NCBI GenBank assembly: GCA_900315485.1
Contig: OMZI01000005.1
Span: 98,837 to 162,836, forward strand
Length of the DNA: 64,000 nt
Direction of reading: 5' to 3'
Source: an uncultured Eubacteriales bacterium
GTDB taxonomy: Bacteria; Bacillota; Clostridia; Peptostreptococcales; Anaerovoracaceae
Below are positions 47,441-56,494 of the stretch, piece after piece. The notes below the pieces were generated by a model. The model had not been told where the DNA came from. It saw only the letters and a program-made list of their open reading frames with translations, and did no database searches. Numbering within the stretch: position 1 is the first letter of the stretch; each line of letters opens with the position of its first letter. Position numbers and translations under genes: made by a program.

Positions 47441-50400
47441 TTACTGTTCCTGTATATGCTGCAGCCAGTCGCTGCTTGATATAGACAGAGATACAGGTTT
47501 TGTCGTTTTGTCCCCTGCCCGTGCTGTCAGAGCTTCTTCTGACGCGCTCTTGATTCTATTGACTATCATCAGCCCCTTGCGGGCAATGTTGTATGCGCTA
47601 TTATCGTCCTTTGGCGCTTCGAAGAAGCTTCCCGTGGCCAGATCCATGATTGGTGAAACGATATTTGATCCTGTGCGCATCTGTACGATGAGGCCAAAGA
47701 GCGCAAGAAGTTCTTCGTGGAAACTCTTATCGGTCATGCTGCACAGAGCTTCTCTGAGGTCCTCTGAGCTTTCATCGATACCGTGGTCGTTCAGAAGGCC
47801 TGTGATCGACTCCGTCAGATTGATAGGCTTATAGTTTATGCCTTTATCTCCTCTGACCGCACGGATCCGCTCTCCATGTGAGAAAACGCTCCATTTCATC
47901 CTGCAGCCATCGAGCTGCTTCAGCCTGTTCTCGCTTATAAAGTAGCTGTAGTCGAAGTCGAATCTGTACGCCCTGACCTCTTCGTCGTAAACGATCCTGT
48001 CAAAGGCGTGCCAGAAGGCTTTGGCTGCGGGGATGTTTGTGTATCTGGTATCAAACAGGTTCACAAATCCTGTATTCGAATCTATTTCTGTGATCTTCCA
48101 CGGCGAAACGTAGAAGATAAAACCTGTCTGTTTTCCGATCTTGTCGAAGCTTTCGAACGGAGCTGTCAGCTGATAAGCTCTGTAGATCCCGCCCGGTTCA
48201 TCCGGTTCAGCGGATTTGTTTACAAGCAGATTCAGCTTGCTTATAAGGCGTGCTTCAAGCTGCTGATATACAGCTTTTTCTATCTTCTGGCGCTGCTGTT
48301 TGAACCCGAGGCTCATATCCTCGATCGCTATTACTGCGTCGTATTTGAGCATAAGGTCGGCAAGGATGCGCACGACCTGCCCGATGTAGCCGTCTTTAAG
48401 CTGCTTTATGCCCTCTACTGATTCCCAGCTCTTTCTTTCAGCCATACGCTGGAGTTCTCTGCTTTCAAGGAGCTTCGCATAGTCGGTCTTCTTAGGCTTA
48501 CTGCCGGAAGCCTGCTCTATGACGTTGAGAGATCTGTTCTCTAAAACATTTCCCTTTGGGTCAAGGACGCAGAGCTGGATGAGATTGTTTTCTCCCCTGC
48601 TCACACCGATGACATGTACGTTGTCTTCCTTCTTTATAGCGAGTCTCGCTTCGGTGTTGATAAAGCTGAAATTCGTTGCGGAAGCATTTATGGTGATCGG
48701 CACGTTGAGCTGAAATTTGTTTACCGTGAATCTGCGGTCCTTTACGATGTCATACTTAAGGACCTTGCTCCTCTTCGGATTCAGAGGGTTCTTTGCTGCT
48801 ACTACATCGCCTGCCCTGTGGATCACGGCATCTTCCGGTTTTATGGATGCCTGTCTGAAGAAAAGTTCTGCTCCTCCGTTGAGTCTGCAGATCGGGGGCT
48901 CCCCGTTTCTAGGATCAAACAGTGCTCTCCAGTAAATAGTTGACAGGTCCGGTTTGCCGTATGCCTTGTTGCTGAAATCCCTGTGCCAGATTTCGAAGAG
49001 ATAGAGCTGCCCGTTCTCTACAAGCTCGTTTACGACAGCTGTATCTATCGGTCTGTACTTTAGCGAATATCCTGCTGTTTCTACTTCACGGAAGAAGCAT
49101 GAGATATCCTCGTAAGCAGCAGTTTCCGAGAATTTAAAGGAGAACATCTGCCATGCGTCCGTGACTGCGATACAGTCCTTGTAGAAGTCGATGAGCCTGT
49201 GGCAGTCTTCAAGGCTGAAGTCTTTTCCCTTCTTGAAGGTGCCACTCTTGTAAATGCGCATGATGTCTTCTGAAGGTTTGTAGTTTTCGATCCCCTTTCT
49301 GGAGAAGATAACGTGCGGAAGAGCTTTGTTGGCTCCGGTCAGCAGGTTGTACCTCATCTTCATATAGACATCGTCCGTTACTGCTTCAGGGACCTTTTTG
49401 AACAGGTTGCCCTGCCCTTTTGCAATGATCCCAAGATAGTATTTGCCGTCTTTCAGAAGCAGCGTTCCGAGCTTTGCGCTTTCAACGCTTTCCGCCCAGC
49501 CGTCGAGGAGGAGGGAAGAACCGAAGTTGAGTTTGACCTTTTCAGTCGTATATATCTTGCCTGAAAGGTAGTTTCTGGTTTTGTTGTAGATGGAAGTAAC
49601 AGCATTCAGCGCGTCCATCAGCGGCTCATAATCTGTGTAGAATGCGAGATCTTTGTCTCCCGTCCTGACGGAAAGGTTCTCTGTAGAGCGTCTGATGTTC
49701 AGGGCCGCGTCAAGGTATTCCTTTATAACGGCTTTTGCCTTGCTGCTGCTTTTGAGGCTTCTTGGCTCTGAGCCTCTCATCTGAAGGAATGCGAGGAGGT
49801 CTCTTCTTGCCAGATCGAAAGACATCTTGCAGAAGCCTGCCTCGCCCGTTATGTATGTCGACAGCTTCCCGTCTATTCCCGGAATGATATCCAGTTCTCC
49901 GATGCTGTAATACTCTTTCTTTCTCAGCGCTGTGTCTTTCTGCTTACGGTATGCTGCGGAACGGCGCCTCTTTTCGGTCACATCCTGTTCGAAATCGTAT
50001 TTATCCCCGAGAAGATCTTTCATCTTACTCCAGGATCCGAGCATCTTATTCGATATGTCATTCAGAGCTTTTGTCCTGATGTATATTCCGTTAAGATCGT
50101 AGCCTCCTATGGAGCTTATGAGGGCCGTCATGCCTTCCGCTGCAGGCCTGAAGAGCTCATCCAGCGCGAGGAGCGCGTCTATTACCTCATCGTCTTCTCT
50201 GAACGCTTCAGGGATGAACGAGAGTGTCGTTCTGTCGCTCAGGATCTGCTTTTTCAGAGGTGTCAGCTTGGGAAGACGGTCTTCTTTGCTTTCAGCTGCC
50301 TGATTTGCCAGGTTGATGTATTCGTTCAGGCCTTTTATCTTAGTCCCGTCTTCTTTTGCAAAGCCGCCGATAAGCTGGTTGTATCTGTCTATGCCGCTCT

Positions 50401-51094
50401 GGGCCATTACCTTGCTGAAGCCTTCAACGGAGAAGGAGTCAGACATGCTGTCATCGCCAAGCAGTGCAGCTAGTTCTTTTTCAGCTGTCTTTATATTGTC
50501 CGGGAGAACTTCTGAGATCCTCGTGAATTTCCTGTGGTTATCGAGGAAGATAGGCAGGTTGTCGTCTATGATCCTGCCGGCGACCGAACCACTCTTTCCG
50601 GAAGCGTCATATATGAGCCTCCTGTTATTGTGGTATCCGGTGAAGTAAGATGCGAATCCTTCAAAGCTGCTTATAGCTGCCATTGCTTCTGCGTCATTCT
50701 CATACATAGCAGGAAGAAGCTTGTCGAAGAGATCCGCCTTAAAGAGGTCGTTATAGCCTTTTGCGCCTGTGAGATCATTTGATATATTCTCAGTCATGCG
50801 CCTTGCGAGGTCATTCATTTCCTCTCTGGCCTCATCGCCCTTTTCCGGGTGGAAGTAGAGATCTGCATATGCGGTAAGATCGCTCCCGAGGGAAAAGCCA
50901 TTAAGAGTATTTTCTATGTGGGTTTTGTGGAGCCCGTCTATGAGCTTCTGGACTTTCTTCTTTTCCTCTGCCCGTCTTGTGTCCTCTTCTATGATCCCCC
51001 GCTCTTCGATGTATTCGAGGGTCTTCCCCTGCGGGATCAGGCCGAATCTAAGCGTTTTGCTGATCTTGTAAAGATTTGTGAAATTCTCGTACAT
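47441..51094 (-). CDS. cas12a: Cas12a-family effector with RuvC-I Asp replaced (D832S), probably nuclease-dead
   Basis: 1217 aa, close to LbCas12a (1228). The N-terminus YKISKTLRFGLIPQGKTLEY is the WED-I start; REC lobe follows; WED/PI carry HRDFSNKAYGKPDLSTIYWR and GGAELFFRQAS. crRNA-processing residues are kept: H759, K768, K785. RuvC-I reads HVIGVSRGENNL where Cas12a has GIDRGE, so the catalytic Asp is Ser832 (codon AGC). RuvC-II AIEDMSLGFK keeps E925. QMRTGS keeps the Nuc Arg (about R1140), and KDDNSAYNIARKG keeps the RuvC-III Asp (about D1163). The Nuc-to-RuvC-III segment is about 18 residues shorter than in LbCas12a. A Cas12a without this Asp is known from engineered dCas12a to bind without cutting. 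No cas1/2/4 nearby. GAAAGGAACCAGCCACACC precedes the ATG. Confidence 0.93.
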   Translation of the reverse strand: MYENFTNLYKISKTLRFGLIPQGKTLEYIEERGIIEEDTRRAEEKKKVQKLIDGLHKTHIENTLNGFSLGSDLTAYADLYFHPEKGDEAREEMNDLARRMTENISNDLTGAKGYNDLFKADLFDKLLPAMYENDAEAMAAISSFEGFASYFTGYHNNRRLIYDASGKSGSVAGRIIDDNLPIFLDNHRKFTRISEVLPDNIKTAEKELAALLGDDSMSDSFSVEGFSKVMAQSGIDRYNQLIGGFAKEDGTKIKGLNEYINLANQAAESKEDRLPKLTPLKKQILSDRTTLSFIPEAFREDDEVIDALLALDELFRPAAEGMTALISSIGGYDLNGIYIRTKALNDISNKMLGSWSKMKDLLGDKYDFEQDVTEKRRRSAAYRKQKDTALRKKEYYSIGELDIIPGIDGKLSTYITGEAGFCKMSFDLARRDLLAFLQMRGSEPRSLKSSSKAKAVIKEYLDAALNIRRSTENLSVRTGDKDLAFYTDYEPLMDALNAVTSIYNKTRNYLSGKIYTTEKVKLNFGSSLLLDGWAESVESAKLGTLLLKDGKYYLGIIAKGQGNLFKKVPEAVTDDVYMKMRYNLLTGANKALPHVIFSRKGIENYKPSEDIMRIYKSGTFKKGKDFSLEDCHRLIDFYKDCIAVTDAWQMFSFKFSETAAYEDISCFFREVETAGYSLKYRPIDTAVVNELVENGQLYLFEIWHRDFSNKAYGKPDLSTIYWRALFDPRNGEPPICRLNGGAELFFRQASIKPEDAVIHRAGDVVAAKNPLNPKRSKVLKYDIVKDRRFTVNKFQLNVPITINASATNFSFINTEARLAIKKEDNVHVIGVSRGENNLIQLCVLDPKGNVLENRSLNVIEQASGSKPKKTDYAKLLESRELQRMAERKSWESVEGIKQLKDGYIGQVVRILADLMLKYDAVIAIEDMSLGFKQQRQKIEKAVYQQLEARLISKLNLLVNKSAEPDEPGGIYRAYQLTAPFESFDKIGKQTGFIFYVSPWKITEIDSNTGFVNLFDTRYTNIPAAKAFWHAFDRIVYDEEVRAYRFDFDYSYFISENRLKQLDGCRMKWSVFSHGERIRAVRGDKGINYKPINLTESITGLLNDHGIDESSEDLREALCSMTDKSFHEELLALFGLIVQMRTGSNIVSPIMDLATGSFFEAPKDDNSAYNIARKGLMIVNRIKSASEEALTARAGDKTTKPVSLSISSSDWLQHIQEQ

Positions 51095-51121
51095 GGTGTG
51101 GCTGGTTCCTTTCGCTTATAA

Positions 51122-51316
51122 AAAAGTGCGGTCCGTCTGTTCCGGGGCTCCGCACTTTTGTCTGTTTTTATTATTAAACGAAAGGAGCCGGGGGAAATGC
51201 CTAAAAATCGGTGACTGCATTTCCTCCGGCTTAACACCATGAACACCATATCACAAAGAAAGGAATATGGTTCATGTTTCAATGAGTATTATAGCAGTAG
51301 ATAACGCAGATTGCCA
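51122..51316 (-). promoter_or_regulatory. cas12a promoter and double-hairpin leader
   Basis: A TATAAT box (51288-51293) with a weak -35 TGGCAA 17 bp upstream starts a leader of about 190 nt. Hairpin 1 (51187-51230) has a 13-bp stem GCCGG.GGAAATGC/GCATTTCC.CCGGC. Hairpin 2 (51122-51163) is AAAAGTGCGG...CCGCACTTTTTT, a good intrinsic terminator, ending 20 nt before the Shine-Dalgarno. Expression of cas12a probably needs readthrough. No gene lies between promoter and terminator, so a small RNA of about 150 nt is also possible. Confidence 0.65.
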
Positions 51317-51357
51317 CTTCTTTTTTGTGACGGTGCTGTTGCACTTAAGGTGATTGT

Positions 51358-51813
51358 TTAATGGCTCGGATGATAGTAGCCGAGCTCGATTGCAATGAAG
51401 TAGATCGCCCTCTTTCTGTATTTACTGAGCGTTCGCGGCGTAATCTCCAGATTTTCGCGCGAATATCCATAGACAAGGTTGTTTGTAAGGACATCTTTCA
51501 GTTTTTTGCCGGTGCGATTGTCTCTGCATGTCCTTGCTGCCTTGTATATGCCTTCGTGAATCGCTTTGATCTGCGCCTCTGCTGCTCTCTGTTCCCGCTG
51601 TTTATCTACGTGAGCTATAGCGATATTCTCTGTCTTTCTGGAGATGCTGTTTGTAGGTGAGACCGCTATTCCTCCGTACTGAGGGACCAGACCGTCCATA
51701 TAGTCGTCGAGAGACCACGGAAGCTGCTCCGCTTTCTTCTCAAGCGAGGCATAGTTCTTCAGCAGATCCATAACCTTTTGCACTATATCTTTCGGCAGAT
51801 GATAAGTCGTCAT
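51358..51813 (-). CDS. ArpU/sigma-like phage transcriptional regulator
   Basis: 151 aa; helical N-terminus, and C-terminal KLKDVLTNNLVYGYSRENLE, then ITPRTLSKYRKRAIYFIA has the form of an HTH in ArpU/RinA-like late-gene activators. Overlaps the XRE-like gene by 1 bp. It lies immediately upstream of the cas12a promoter, co-directional. Confidence 0.55.
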   Translation of the reverse strand: MTTYHLPKDIVQKVMDLLKNYASLEKKAEQLPWSLDDYMDGLVPQYGGIAVSPTNSISRKTENIAIAHVDKQREQRAAEAQIKAIHEGIYKAARTCRDNRTGKKLKDVLTNNLVYGYSRENLEITPRTLSKYRKRAIYFIAIELGYYHPSH

Positions 51814-52103
51814 CAGAGGTCCTCTTCCTCGACTATTTCGAACTCTTCAGCGTTATCGATCTTGACACGCCTGATGAAATCTTCAGGGTAAGGTGTCCCG
51901 GTCAGAATGTAGGCGACCTGCGCGATCTGACTCAGGCGGAGCTTGCTGGGATCACGCAGAAATATCCCCACATAATGTGGGTTTACGTGCATCGCTTCAG
52001 CAAGGGCCTTCTTTGTAACCCCTGCGTCGAACATCGCGTCTTTGACCTTCTCAACATCCAGTTCAAGATCGTATTCCTGATTGGCAAGGCTGTTAATTCC
52101 CAT
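51813..52103 (-). CDS. XRE-like HTH protein (96 aa)
   Basis: MGINSLANQEYDLELDVEKV, then KDAMFDAGVTKKALAEAMHV and NPHYVGIFLRDPSKLRLSQI is a single Cro/CI-type HTH domain. AAAGAGGGCGAAC precedes the ATG. Possible local regulator for the ArpU-like gene and cas12a. Confidence 0.7.
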   Translation of the reverse strand: MGINSLANQEYDLELDVEKVKDAMFDAGVTKKALAEAMHVNPHYVGIFLRDPSKLRLSQIAQVAYILTGTPYPEDFIRRVKIDNAEEFEIVEEEDL

Positions 52104-52351
52104 GTTCGCCCTCTTTTCTGCTTTAGCTTGAAAATATATTTCACTCTTTAGTCGATTGTAGCATATAGAATGCACCGAATGCAACAGTATGTGACACGGA
52201 AGTGATATCAGCTTGACCTAATATTGCAACCGCCGAGGCGGGGAATGTTAAATTCATAGGTGTTGATTATAATTAAGATTATGAGGAAGGCGTAGATGAG
52301 TTGGAATGACTTCTGTTGGTGACAGACAGGCGGTATCGGTTAACATAAAGC

Positions 52352-52378
52352 AAGAGAGCCATTTCTGGCTCTCCTTTG
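52352..52378. terminator. Hairpin terminator in a gene-free stretch
   Basis: AGAGAGCCA-TTTC-TGGCTCTC followed by CTTTGC. The stretch 52104-52455 otherwise shows only a TATAAT-like AT-rich segment near 52265 and a tiny plus-strand frame; no gene is supported. Confidence 0.55.
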
Positions 52379-52455
52379 CTATTCTTATTCATTTGATGCC
52401 GGGATCACTTCCGCTGTAAAAGTCGCTCAGATGGCGAAATTTCAGCGTTTTATTG

Positions 52456-52656
52456 CTATAGGCAATGATTGTACAGGTACTCATCAAGGGCTTCTCTAAA
52501 GATCTCTGTTGTCCCTATTCCGCCTTTATGTTTCTCTATATAATCGATCAACTCTTTATCAGTGTCATAACGTAGTCTGACGGTATATTTTGCGTAGTTG
52601 TTATTCTCCCAACGTTGCTTCACTTCTGTACTTGTTTGTATTTTTCTCGCCATATC
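52456..52656 (-). CDS. Small ribbon-helix-helix-like protein (66 aa)
   Basis: MARKIQTSTEVKQRWENNNY, then AKYTVRLRYDTDKELIDYIE and GTTEIFREALDEYL fits a plasmid RHH (CopG/Arc-like) protein. GAGAGGAATAGAT precedes the ATG. Confidence 0.65.
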   Translation of the reverse strand, partial: DMARKIQTSTEVKQRWENNNYAKYTVRLRYDTDKELIDYIEKHKGGIGTTEIFREALDEYLYNHCL

Positions 52657-52664
52657 TATTCCTC

Positions 52665-53243
52665 TCATTCAAATGTAACAGATATCTCATCAGGCTGCTC
52701 TTCCGCTGAGTCAGCATTCACTACAGAGAACTCCACATCCTGTTCAGCTGTAGCAGACTCGGCCACCTCTACGGCCTGCGCGTTGTCTACTTCATCCGAA
52801 AGGTATTTCTGCTCATATTTCTTGCAAAGTGCTATTACTATTGCTCCGCCTACCATAAGGGATATCCCCATAGACACATCTGAGAACAGACAGAGGAACC
52901 CGAGGATGACCGCGATGACAGCTGCGCTGCCGATCTTTGATACCGTTTCTGCGGGAGTGTCCTTCCTTTTGGTATACGTTCTGTTGGCATAAGCAGCAGA
53001 TGAGGCAGCTTTCCGTCTTCTCTTCTTGGATGATCCGGATCCGGCTTTGAACAGATCTTCTACGCTTACAGTCGTCTTGCGGTAGACCTTATTGTACATA
53101 GCACGTTTCGGGTCCTTGATCATGCCCATGCCCTTCTTCCCGTAAAACGGGTTCGTGGCTCTTTTGATCTGTCGCTTGACCTTACCTGTTGTTCTCGCTT
53201 TTACTCTTCTTTTGACGCTTGGTGTGCGTATTCCGACTTTCAT
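52665..53243 (-). CDS. Membrane protein of a common Firmicutes phage orphan family (192 aa)
   Basis: The basic N-terminus MKVGIRTPSVKRRVKARTTG, then KVKRQIKRATNPFYGKKGMG is a recurring phage/prophage protein start. Two membrane helices (VSKIGSAAVIAVILGFLCLF; VSMGISLMVGGAIVIALC) and an acidic tail follow. Function unknown. Confidence 0.65.
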   Translation of the reverse strand: MKVGIRTPSVKRRVKARTTGKVKRQIKRATNPFYGKKGMGMIKDPKRAMYNKVYRKTTVSVEDLFKAGSGSSKKRRRKAASSAAYANRTYTKRKDTPAETVSKIGSAAVIAVILGFLCLFSDVSMGISLMVGGAIVIALCKKYEQKYLSDEVDNAQAVEVAESATAEQDVEFSVVNADSAEEQPDEISVTFE

Positions 53244-53270
53244 TATGATTCTCCTGATTGCTATAACTTA

Positions 53271-53453
53271 CTACTGCTGTGAGGCAAGCTTCTCCATCTG
53301 CTTATTGTAATCATCGATGAATTTGTCTACTGCTCGCTCTATCGCTACTGTTTTAGACTGGCCCGACTGTTCACAGTACTTTTCGAGTCTTTCAGCAACG
53401 CCAGCATCCATGCGGATGGTAACCGCTTTGTATTTCTTTTTTTCCTTTGTCAT
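53271..53453 (-). CDS. Ribbon-helix-helix protein (60 aa)
   Basis: TKEKKKYKAVTIRMDAGVAE, then RLEKYCEQSGQSKTVAIERA is a standard RHH domain as in plasmid copy-control or antitoxin regulators. It lies 5 bp downstream of the hsdR stop, the last gene of the restriction operon direction. Confidence 0.7.
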   Translation of the reverse strand: MTKEKKKYKAVTIRMDAGVAERLEKYCEQSGQSKTVAIERAVDKFIDDYNKQMEKLASQQ

Positions 53454-53458
53454 AGCGG

Positions 53459-56400
53459 CTACCTCCCCCCTGCTGCTATCCTTGCCGCTTCTTTGAATAC
53501 CGCATCTGCCAGAACTGACATTATCGCATTGTACTTGGACTCATCCTCAAACAGCGATTCATAAGTTTCCTGTGCTTCTACATAGCTGTTCTGAGCAGCC
53601 TCTCCGAATGCCTTCGGAAATATGCTCTGTCCAAAGATCTGCCTGTCTGAAGTGCTTGCAATCTTCATCAGCTTATCGTCAGCAGTGAATATAGGATACA
53701 GATTCGAAATGAGCACTTTATCGCCCTCTGTAAGCTGTCCGGCAAACTTCTCGTTGATTTTCTCGATTACTTCATCAAGGGGCTTCAGCGGGTCAAGGCC
53801 CATCGCGCTCTTGCTCTGAGGCGGCTCATATACACCCTTGCCATCCTCCAAAGATATTGAACCTTCGAAGGTCTTGTTGAGTTTGTAGTATTCAAGCTTG
53901 AGCTTGTTCTCGATATCTACCATCTTGACAGTCTCGACTGGGAGAAGCTTCAGAAGGTACGAGCAGAATACATATTCCTTATGAAGGTCCGCATCAAACA
54001 TCCTGACTACCTGAGAAATGTATCCGTACCACCTTATAAGGCTCCTCAGCTGTCTTCTGAACTGATACCTGTCATCCGGATCCAGGGTATTATATCTGTC
54101 TGCCACTGGCTTAAGGATACTCGTCATCTTGCCCATAGACCTGTCATCCTGTTTGCCAGGCTTGTAGTATTCATCAGCGAACTTCTCTATATCCGTATCA
54201 TCATAAACCTTGAAATTTCGGAGTTCTCTCTGAGTCTGATAGATCAGGTCAGCATTGACTTCCTGCTCAAGATATGTTTCCTGATAAAACGGGTTGAACG
54301 CTTCAGTGATATCATCTGCCGTATTGATGAAATCAATTATAAGCGTATCATTCTTACCTGGACAGGTTCTGTTAAGCCTTGACAGAGTCTGTACAGCCTT
54401 TACGCCCTTGAGCTTCTTGTCCACGATCATCGTATGGAGGTAAGGCTCATCGAAGCCGGTCTGGAACTTTTCTGCTACGATAAGCATTCCGAAGTTATCA
54501 TGGAACTCTTCCTTTGTCTGAGATTCGGAGATGGCAGAACCGTCTCTGCGTTTGTTCAGCTTCGACTCTGTGTATTCATCACCGTTCTCCGGGACAGACC
54601 CTGAGAATGCAACAAGAACATCTACATCATCATAGCCATTCTTCTCGATATAATCCTTCACTGCGAAGTAATACTTTACAGCTGCAGGCCTCGAAGATGT
54701 AACGACCATCATCTTGCCCTTGCCGCCTATCTTGTGCCTTGTGACTTCTCTGAACGTTTCTACGATGATCGGTGTCTTCTGGCTGATATTATACGGATGC
54801 AGCTCCTCAAATTTTCTGATGACCTTTGCTGCCTTACTCGAAGGCACATCCGGGTTGTCTCTTGTAGTATTGGCTATCTTGAAGCAGGTATCGTAAGTCA
54901 TGTAGTTCTGAAGGACATCAAGAATGAAGCCTTCTTCAATTGCCTGCTTCATGCTGTAAATGTGGAATGGATGATATGATCCGTCAGGATACTCAGTTCC
55001 GAACATCTCAAGAGTCTTGTCCTTCGGTGTAGCCGTGAAGGCGAAGAATGACAGATTCTTATGCTTTCCGTGTGAGATGAGTTCCTGAATCAGTTTATTA
55101 TCTGGATCGAACTTCTCTTCCTCGATTGCCTCATATTCCGCATATTCTCTCAGCGCTTCCTCTGTATCAGCAAGTGCCGTCTTGAGTTTCATAGCTGCGG
55201 AACCGGTCTGTGAAGAATGTGCTTCGTCTACAATGACAGCATAATTTTTGCCATCGGCTTTATCTACTTCCTGATAGATGACTGGAAACTTCTGAAGCGT
55301 TGTAACGATGATCCTCTTTCCATCATTAATAGCGTTTTTGAGATCCTGTGAGGACTTACCCTCACCGATGGTCTCTACAGAGCCTATGGTGTGGTCAAAG
55401 CATGAAATAGTATTCTGCAGCTGTGCATCGAGGACAGTTCTGTCAGTTACTACAATTACACTCTTGAATATTGCATTATCGTCGATGTCGTGAAGTGACG
55501 CTAATCTGTAAGCGGTCCATGCTATGGAGTTCGACTTGCCCGAGCCTGCACTGTGCTGGATAAGGTAGTTATGCCCTGCTCCGTTAGCAGAAACGTCTGC
55601 GATGAGCTTTCTCACGCAGTCAAGCTGATGGAACCTCGGAAAAATGAGGTTCTGCTTCTTCACGACCTTCTCGTTGCCGTGTTTATCTACGGTTTTGTCT
55701 GTCTTCACTTCAAGGTGTATGAACTTTTTGATGACGTCCATCATACTGTCTTTAGTAAAGACGTTCTCCCAAAGATACGCTGTAGGATATCCGTTTGGAT
55801 TCGGAGGGTTGCCCGCTCCGCCGTCGTTACCGGCTCCGTTTGAGCCCTGATTGAACGGCAGGAAGTATGTGTCACCCTTAGCAAGTTTAGTTGTCATCCA
55901 AACTTCGGTCTGATCGACTGCAAAGTATCCGAGTATCCTCTTATTGAACTGGAAACATATCTCGGAAGGATCTCTGTCATACATCCACTGTCTTTTGCTG
56001 TTCTCTACATCCTGTCCTGTGTACTGGTTCTTCAGTTCGAATGCGAATACCGGAATGCCATTTACAGCAAGCATCATGTCCACAGAGTTATTATTGACTG
56101 CTGAATAACGCCACTGTCTCACCACGTTTATGACATTGGCATCATACAGCTTCTGTGCGGTCCTGTTTAAGCGCGATTCAGGCTTGAAATAGCAGACATG
56201 GAAAGTTATACCTCTGTGCTTGAAACCATGTCTCAGAACGGAAATAAGGCCATCTCTGTCGCTTGCATTATTGAAGGCGATACAGAACTTCTTTTCCGGA
56301 TCGATCTTGTTCTGCATGACAAATCTTGCCCACTCCTTTGGCTGCGTAGCCTTGATGAAGTCGGTCAGTGTCTGCTTATACACTCCTAGCTTTGGATCAT

Positions 56401-56494
56401 AGACGTCAGAAGTATTTGTATAACCGCCGTAATGCAGAAGTGATGACTCTATATCCTGCTCAAAGCGCTTCTCATTAGTCTGGTCTATTGCCAT
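53459..56494 (-). CDS. hsdR: Type I restriction endonuclease subunit R
   Basis: 1011 aa, motor-nuclease of the type I complex. N-terminal nuclease core: [19 protein letters not shown] (about 138-156, D...ExK). SF2 translocase: Walker [12 protein letters not shown] (about 310-320), DEAH box VDEAHSS (about 424), FFAFTATPK, and motif [13 protein letters not shown]. The C-terminal helical domain contacts HsdM. All key residues are present, so it is probably active. Last of four overlapping genes (M, S, DUF262, R). Confidence 0.95.
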   Translation of the reverse strand: MAIDQTNEKRFEQDIESSLLHYGGYTNTSDVYDPKLGVYKQTLTDFIKATQPKEWARFVMQNKIDPEKKFCIAFNNASDRDGLISVLRHGFKHRGITFHVCYFKPESRLNRTAQKLYDANVINVVRQWRYSAVNNNSVDMMLAVNGIPVFAFELKNQYTGQDVENSKRQWMYDRDPSEICFQFNKRILGYFAVDQTEVWMTTKLAKGDTYFLPFNQGSNGAGNDGGAGNPPNPNGYPTAYLWENVFTKDSMMDVIKKFIHLEVKTDKTVDKHGNEKVVKKQNLIFPRFHQLDCVRKLIADVSANGAGHNYLIQHSAGSGKSNSIAWTAYRLASLHDIDDNAIFKSVIVVTDRTVLDAQLQNTISCFDHTIGSVETIGEGKSSQDLKNAINDGKRIIVTTLQKFPVIYQEVDKADGKNYAVIVDEAHSSQTGSAAMKLKTALADTEEALREYAEYEAIEEEKFDPDNKLIQELISHGKHKNLSFFAFTATPKDKTLEMFGTEYPDGSYHPFHIYSMKQAIEEGFILDVLQNYMTYDTCFKIANTTRDNPDVPSSKAAKVIRKFEELHPYNISQKTPIIVETFREVTRHKIGGKGKMMVVTSSRPAAVKYYFAVKDYIEKNGYDDVDVLVAFSGSVPENGDEYTESKLNKRRDGSAISESQTKEEFHDNFGMLIVAEKFQTGFDEPYLHTMIVDKKLKGVKAVQTLSRLNRTCPGKNDTLIIDFINTADDITEAFNPFYQETYLEQEVNADLIYQTQRELRNFKVYDDTDIEKFADEYYKPGKQDDRSMGKMTSILKPVADRYNTLDPDDRYQFRRQLRSLIRWYGYISQVVRMFDADLHKEYVFCSYLLKLLPVETVKMVDIENKLKLEYYKLNKTFEGSISLEDGKGVYEPPQSKSAMGLDPLKPLDEVIEKINEKFAGQLTEGDKVLISNLYPIFTADDKLMKIASTSDRQIFGQSIFPKAFGEAAQNSYVEAQETYESLFEDESKYNAIMSVLADAVFKEAARIAAGGR

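Noticed and set aside
51037-51282. An 81-aa minus-strand frame in the cas12a leader
   Set aside because: It spans two large hairpins, has no good ribosome site and overlaps the cas12a start; the RNA structure is a better explanation.
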